Source: Antedon bifida (Eukaryota; Echinodermata; Crinoidea; Comatulida; Antedonidae). From it: 64,000 nucleotides of DNA. The position numbers and the translations under genes were made by a program. The notes below the pieces were generated by a model. It did no database searches and was not told the origin of the DNA. It saw nothing but the letters and a program-made list of their open reading frames with translations. Positions within the stretch are counted from its first letter, which is position 1, and every line of letters begins with the position of its first letter. The DNA lies in assembly GCA_963402885.1 (NCBI GenBank), contig OY727103.1, positions 7,106,501 to 7,170,500 of the forward strand, read 5' to 3'. Below are positions 58,759-64,000 of the stretch, piece after piece.

Positions 58759-59673
58759 TTAATTACCATCTAAAAATTTACCAAAAATTTGCAAACATTT
58801 TATAGATTTATTAATAGCCGCTGCACAAGAATCACTACTATATTCTGATACAGGTGTTGTTTTCGATCCTTCTTCATCCTCTGCAGCTCCTGAAGTAGCA
58901 GCCACCACTGGCATGTCAACAACATTCAGCGCATTAAAGCTACACGATTCCGAGTATGATGTAAAATGAGAGCTTGTAGAAGAGCAGCTTAAAACCATAC
59001 CAGTATGGGAGAGTTCTGCTGTAAAAGTGTATATAAGATCAAGTCTGTTATTATCTTCTCGTTCAGTTATTGTACTTGATAACGGTACCCCATCCTTATT
59101 CCATTGTAATTGAACCTTTGGATCACCAATTTCCGACACACATGTCACCTCAACTTGAGTTCCAACAGACACGGTTGCAGAACTGTCCAAACCAGTACAT
59201 TCTGGATATTTAGGGACTGATGGGGTATACAAGACATTCAATGTTGCTACACTAGATTTAAAATCTGTAATGGCTGTACACTCATATGTAGTTGCCGAAT
59301 GTTGACAAATTACACATTGATAATTTCCAGAATCTACACCTTTTACTGAATCAATAATCAATTTATACGTTCCTATGTTACCTTGGTCAATTTTGGTAAT
59401 TGTGTATCGATCTTCGGGGTCTTCACCATTTATATTTTCTAAAGCAACCTTATCAATTTGGTTACGTGCCGAGAAAACCTCAGAATCTTTAGTCCATGCA
59501 ACAAAATAATAACCAGCAAGATAGGTTCTGTTGACAACACATTCCAACCCATGGTCTGCACCCTGTGTCACTTCAGCAGATTGTGGATCTGTTAAAAACT
59601 GAGAATTAACACCAACCAAGCCAACAAGAATTAAAATCATCGGAAAACGGTGTAGATATCTAGATGTTTCCAT
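58759..59673 (-). CDS. Two-Ig protein lacking Ig3 and membrane anchor (Ig gene B)
   Basis: A tandem copy of gene A predicted to encode 304 residues. The signal peptide is identical to that of gene A over 25 residues. Ig1 and Ig2 align without gaps to residue 270 (EEGS) and keep every cysteine and tryptophan of the Ig fold. After EEGS the protein jumps to KTTPVSEYSSDSC, which corresponds to TRVPDDGNESC before the membrane helix of gene A. About 105 codons including Ig3 are missing in frame. The following sequence diverges, giving KCLQIFGKFLDGN and a stop with no hydrophobic helix. The product should be secreted. It could be a soluble decoy or partner of A, or an early pseudogene kept open by chance. 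The start at 59673 is chosen by the signal peptide; the frame is open up to 59811. Confidence 0.75.
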   Translation of the reverse strand: METSRYLHRFPMILILVGLVGVNSQFLTDPQSAEVTQGADHGLECVVNRTYLAGYYFVAWTKDSEVFSARNQIDKVALENINGEDPEDRYTITKIDQGNIGTYKLIIDSVKGVDSGNYQCVICQHSATTYECTAITDFKSSVATLNVLYTPSVPKYPECTGLDSSATVSVGTQVEVTCVSEIGDPKVQLQWNKDGVPLSSTITEREDNNRLDLIYTFTAELSHTGMVLSCSSTSSHFTSYSESCSFNALNVVDMPVVAATSGAAEDEEGSKTTPVSEYSSDSCAAAINKSIKCLQIFGKFLDGN

Positions 59674-60017
59674 ACTTGTTGAGTATCTTCCTAGGGTACT
59701 AAGATGAATAGTAAACAGAATATTAGCACCACTAGACAAACTTTGGTTACAACAGGTGTGATACGGATAGTAAGTGATCTTCAAATCACCTTCTGATTTC
59801 TCAGTACACAATAGCCAAGAGAATGTAGGCCTACAATGTCAATGTTTATCCTCAATTGGTGCTGTAATGCTCAACTTCAAAATATAACTTCTTTCTGAAG
59901 GGAAAGCCTTTCATGAAATTGTTAAAAATACAAAGTTTAAAACAGTAGTCCACTTAAAAACAGCTATTCAAACAAAAATCATCTCACATACTGTAGGATG
60001 TTCCTACCAACATCACC

Positions 60018-60072
60018 TTTTATAAACCAATCAGACTTTAAGCCAATGTAATCGTACATTCTGATTGGTCTA
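60018..60072 (-). promoter_or_regulatory. TATA and CCAAT boxes of Ig gene B
   Basis: The minus strand reads GGTTTATAAAAGG near 60027-60016, with GACCAATCAGAAT about 40 bp upstream, as in gene A. The TATA box fits the consensus slightly better than that of gene A. Confidence 0.55.
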
Positions 60073-61715
60073 TAAACAGATTACACCTCCAGTAAATAGT
60101 TCCACCCACCAAAGTGATTTTCTAACTACAGTACTTTACAATAGCCTGCCTAGTGTGAGAATTTACAAAATGTTTTTCTTAATATCAAATGAACATAAAT
60201 AAAACATAGACCCACCTACTTTTAAAATTCAATCTGTTATTCTTAAAAAGTGCATTTATGAAAAAGTTTTGAGGACGACTCCGAAAATGACTGAGTTCAT
60301 CCCGGCATAGCAACATGTTTTGATACCGTATATTTTGATTTTCTGTAAGCATTTACACATGGATAGCCTATAGTGAATGAAAGTAAGGAACAACATCACA
60401 GCATTTGCAAATAATCTGTTGGGGAAACAGACATTTCGGAAAAATTAAAAAGGAACAAACAGGACAGCCAGATTTAGAAAGGAAATTTAGCAAAAATTAA
60501 AGGAAAGTATGGGGTATGCGGACTTGTCGTTGAAACAAGTCAATATAAAAACAAAAAGAGACTGTGAAAGTAGAGGCTACAACATCGCCAAAGACAACAA
60601 ATTCTAAAACTAATTCCGGTAAGGAAGGAATAACTTGTCCCCATTTTAGGGGATCGAAAGGCGGGCTGGTTAAAAAAGATGAATTTTAACATGACCACCC
60701 AAGATAGTACTTCTAGCAGAAACAGCGGTACTCAAAATTCAGTATAAAATTCCACAAAAAGAGAATGTAGAACCAAAAAAAAAAAAAGATTTATCCTCAG
60801 CAAGATTTGAACATTAACATGCATGAGATGCATATAAAACCTTACACCAAACTTGCATAATTTTTCCCCACCTAATTTGTGGATAAAATATGGTATTTGA
60901 GGATGCAAAACCAGGCTCATAGAGAAAAGAGCAGTAAAGCTATTGTTGGTTTTTCTATCACCACAAAAAAAAAACAATGTGTTCTTGTTTAACATGCATT
61001 ACATTAAGGAAGTCTGGAGAAGTAAAGATCAATTTTTCTAATAAATTATAATCCAATTGCTTCCTTTTGGTTTTAATGCGAAAAGGTGAGGTAATTTTAA
61101 AAGGAAAAAAAAACAACATGCAACATTATTTGTACAACTGATTGTTAAAGAAAGCACAATATCTTATTCTATGCGCACTAACTGATCGACACGTGGGAAA
61201 TTAGCACCAAATTGCTCTTCTTGTGTTTGGAGACATACTACAGTCATACAACTTTTTTTTAAAGAAATCAGGTCCTAACTTGGCTGGGAGTCATTGGCCA
61301 ACTAGGTCTACTTGACCTTTCTGGGCTAGCCTACTATTACAGGCTTAGGGCCTAAAAATGTATTTACCTGTATTTCACAAAGTAACAAGCAATAGTCTTA
61401 TTGATAATAAATCACAAAAAAGTCATCTATAAAATAAAGACAGAAGTGAAGAATCTCTCTCCAAATATTAAACATGTATTTAGGGCTACAATTAAATATT
61501 GTTTTTTTAATTATAATTTTTATCTAAATTGCTTTGTTTAATAAAAGAAACCATGTTGTTGGTACTTGTTCTGCTTGCTCTAGAGGTGTTTCTATGACAC
61601 CGCATTGGATACACTGTAAGGTAATGGAAGTAAATTCGCGCTTGAAAGCAGGCACGGAATTCCCATTTTGGCAATTTTAAGAGAACGATTAATTCTCTCC
61701 TTAATTAGAGGTCAA

Positions 61716-61755
61716 TAAGGAGCGCGTAGGAGCACAATCACGCAGGCGCTCCTTA
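61716..61755. repeat. Perfect 10-bp hairpin
   Basis: TAAGGAGCGC and GCGCTCCTTA pair exactly around a 20-nt loop. It is isolated from any gene and its role is unknown. Confidence 0.6.
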
Positions 61756-62099
61756 AAAAAATGATGAACTGCCAGTTTCACGAAATGGAAGATATCTTTG
61801 AATGATGACAAACAATGAAACAGAAATAACATAGCGAGAAATTGATATTTTTGGAGCACAAGTTTACTTGAAAAATGTCTAATTCCTTAACGGACATTCT
61901 GATGGACAAAATGTTTACTGTAAAAGGTTAGCACATCAGGGGAAATTTTTGCCGTTGATGTAGCCTACTTAGTCTGTGTATACTAACATTGAATCTAAAA
62001 AAAGGGCACCTTTAAAATTTAAGGGGGGCGGGGACCTGTGGACCACCCCCTTGGATTCGCCCATGAACTTTGATAGAGTAAAAAGTTAACTTAAACATA

Positions 62100-62385
62100 C
62101 ATACAGTAACTATTGTCGGTTTTCCTATCATAAAAACCACAATGTTTTCTTGCTTTTTTCTTTTAAATCAACTTTAATAGAGCACTTGTAAGCCTACAGT
62201 CGATCTATTGTTGGTTTTCCTATCATCATAAAAACCACAATGTTTTCTTGTTACATTCATACATTACACTAAGGAAGTTTTGAGAAGTAGAGATCAGTTT
62301 TTCTAATAAAGTAATACAATTGCTTCCTTCTGGTATTACGGCAAAAAGGTAAGGTGATTTAAAAAGAAAAAAAATCATTCACATT
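62100..62385 (+). repeat. Repeat R, copy 5 (unit B/C junction)
   Basis: Same sequence order as 57810-58060, ending in AAGGAAGTTTTGAGAAG, TTGCTTCCTTCTGGTATTA and AAAAAGGTAAGGTGATTT. Confidence 0.65.
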
Positions 62386-62874
62386 CCCTTTATTTTTACA
62401 CTTAATGTTAAAAAATAATTTTAAAAAAGCACAATATCTGTGTCATTATTTTAAAATAACATATTACAGGCGAAGATTTTTACAAAAGTATGCAATATAA
62501 TAAAGTTATGAAATGAAAGTTATTGTGTTGTAGGCCTTGAATTTGGTGATTTTAGGGGCAAGGCCAGTTAGCATCCAGTTTTTCATTAAATTAGGGCTAG
62601 CAAGGCCAACTTTGAAGGCACCAAAGCCATTATTAAACAAAAAAAATTATCGACAATTTATCACTACAAACGCGATTTCTTGTAACTTGGATTCCGCTAC
62701 TGCCATATACGGCAGCTGTGGAATAGCCTGATACTGTAATTGAAAATTGTGCGAAAATGCGAGGTTTGTTTTTTTCTGCGCAAAACTATTTTGACAAAAC
62801 AAAATGTCATAAAACAAGCTGAATTTTTCGATTAAAACACTAGAATAATACAAAGTGTGTGTCAACTTCAGAAG

Positions 62875-63070
62875 AGCAATTCATTCAAACAAAAAACATC
62901 TCATACAGGATATTCCACTTCTTATAAAAAAAAAGACAGACAAAAGCTAAATGTATTCTGATTGGTCTATTAAACAGATTATACAGTCACCTCCAATATA
63001 GTTCCACCCATCAATGTGATTTTCTACTAACCAATTGTATGTACTTGCAGTATGCCTGTCTAGTCAAATT
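62875..63070 (-). pseudogene. Promoter-region remnant of a third Ig unit
   Basis: CATTCAAACAAAAAACATCTC, CTTATAAAA, TCTGATTGGTCTATTAAACA, TAGTTCCACCCATCAATGTG and TTTTCTACTAA match the upstream regions of genes A (55480-55660) and B (59965-60140) in order. No Ig coding sequence is found on its downstream side (62500-62870). The third unit has therefore lost its gene body or never received it. Confidence 0.6.
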
Positions 63071-63140
63071 CATTCTGTTAATTTAAACAAAGGTTCATCT
63101 TGATAGCTTTGGATGCCGAAATTGGACACACATCAGTAAA

Positions 63141-63488
63141 TTACTTGTATTGTCCCCCAAAAACATGAAAAATGAAGATTAATTAAATCAGACTTTGAGT
63201 ATGTTATTTTTTAGTTTTAATAAAGTTAATCACTTCCATAGAAAAAAACAAAAAAAAAATGTTTTCACTTATAAAATGACACAATAAATGGTCAAATTCA
63301 ACCAAAGATCCATTGGCTGGCAGCCAATTTGACCATTTTTTGCTTTAAATTACATTTTTTTCAGGTCAATACATTTTTTTTTTATCCAATTTGTGGTAAA
63401 AGTGGATACTATTATGTTACATTAAAATGGAATATTCAACAAAAATTTTTTTAAGAATTATTTTTTCAGGGGGACAATACATCTTTAA
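63141..63488 (-). mobile_element. MITE-A copy 5, inverted
   Basis: It runs from TTACTTGTATTGTCCCCC to CAGGGGGACAATACATCTTT with the final TTAA, about 348 bp. Orientation is opposite to copies 1, 3 and 4 and the same as copy 2. The interior CATGAAAAATGAAGATTAA matches copy 2 exactly. Confidence 0.7.
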
Positions 63489-63527
63489 GCTACCCTAATA
63501 CAAATTTCAAACAGGCACATTAATTAT

Positions 63528-63559
63528 TAGGTGATCATTTAGAATAAAATGATCACCTA
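63528..63559. repeat. Perfect 13-bp hairpin
   Basis: TAGGTGATCATTT and AAATGATCACCTA pair exactly around a 6-nt loop, AGAATA. It lies 40 bp beyond MITE-A copy 5 and is followed by long T-runs. Confidence 0.7.
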
Positions 63560-64000
63560 TTGTTATTGTATAAAATCTTTATTATTATTTTTTTTTTTAT
63601 TATTTTTTTTCTTTTTATTGTTTCTGTACACTATTTTGTGTAACAATTATCTCAAAAAGTTTAATGTCAATGATTACAAAAATTTCAGAATATCTTTCAA
63701 ATAATACAACTTAATCCTAATAAGCTTTCCAGCGTGATCACTCATCCGTGACGACATTTATACGCCATTTTGCGAAATCACATTATCAATCATATCTCCA
63801 TAATTCATTATCACATATTAATGAAATTCACTACACGTAAACTTCAGATCAAGGGTAAAAATATTAGCAAATAAAAACGCACGCGCACGTAGGTTCATGC
63901 GCGTGATACCGCGCGTTAAAAATTTAAAACGCTCAAAATTAAGTTTTGATCAATTTAGAGCATGAATTAGGCCATTTGCGTGTTTCAAAAAATTACTGCG
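63560..64000. other. Window end, no gene seen
   Basis: T-rich runs are followed by ordinary AT-rich DNA. Bases 63880-63930 are CpG-rich (ACGCACGCGCACG, GCGCGTGATACCGCGCG) and resemble the CpG-rich patch at 190-345. No gene is supported. Confidence 0.5.

Larger units (their letters stand above)
59812..62100. other. Intergenic part of the Ig array, unit B
   Basis: It aligns with 55316 onward: the promoter region, an AAGTAAGGAACAACATCACAG segment, the worn SINE-like copy at 60740-60905 and repeat R at 60940-61105. A hairpin lies at 61716-61755, and a GC-rich GGGGGGCGGGGACC patch near 62021-62060 looks like the end of an unidentified repeat. No gene is supported. Confidence 0.55.

Overview
The window is a piece of an AT-rich animal nuclear genome. 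Genes are spliced with GT-AG introns, one intron is GC-AG, and repeats fill the space between and inside genes. The methionyl-tRNA synthetase and adhesion-GPCR sequences look like those of deuterostomes. The palindrome TAGGCCTA is strikingly frequent. Together these suggest a marine deuterostome invertebrate, most likely an echinoderm, but that assignment is an inference. No prokaryotic or organellar features are seen.

Layout. 1-5301: gene-free, repeat-rich DNA. 5302-16428 (+): cytoplasmic methionyl-tRNA synthetase (MARS1), 16 coding exons, 795 residues, complete but ending before the WHEP domain found in vertebrate MARS1. 16486-31740: no convincing gene. This stretch holds a hairpin-bearing repeat cluster (18.4-18.9 kb), a tandem duplication of about 4.2 kb (20.48-29.42 kb) with later SINE and LINE-tail insertions, a TIR element, and a tandem satellite of about 152 bp (30.7-31.2 kb). 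31840-47069 (+): a 15-exon, 968-residue adhesion GPCR with signal peptide, six-bladed YWTD (LDLR class B) propeller, EGF-like module, HRM-like region, GAIN/GPS and seven membrane helices. A TATA/Inr promoter lies just upstream. 47.1-53.4 kb: repeats, SINEs and an RTE-like LINE fragment. 53.4-63.1 kb: a decaying tandem array on the minus strand. It holds one intronless three-Ig transmembrane receptor, one copy that lost Ig3 and the membrane anchor in frame, and a third unit reduced to its promoter region.

How the parts relate. MARS1 is a housekeeping translation gene unrelated in function to its neighbours. The GPCR and the Ig proteins are cell-surface or secreted recognition molecules, but nothing in the sequence links them to one pathway. 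The strongest candidate for something undescribed is the YWTD-EGF ectodomain on an adhesion GPCR. The second is the intronless Ig pair, a membrane form and a predicted soluble form. At least four families of short terminal-inverted-repeat elements, several tRNA-headed SINEs and a hairpin/(GACC)n family recur across the window, often inside introns of the two large genes.

Exon models were built by eye from splice consensus, reading phase and protein similarity recalled from known families. No database or transcript evidence was available.
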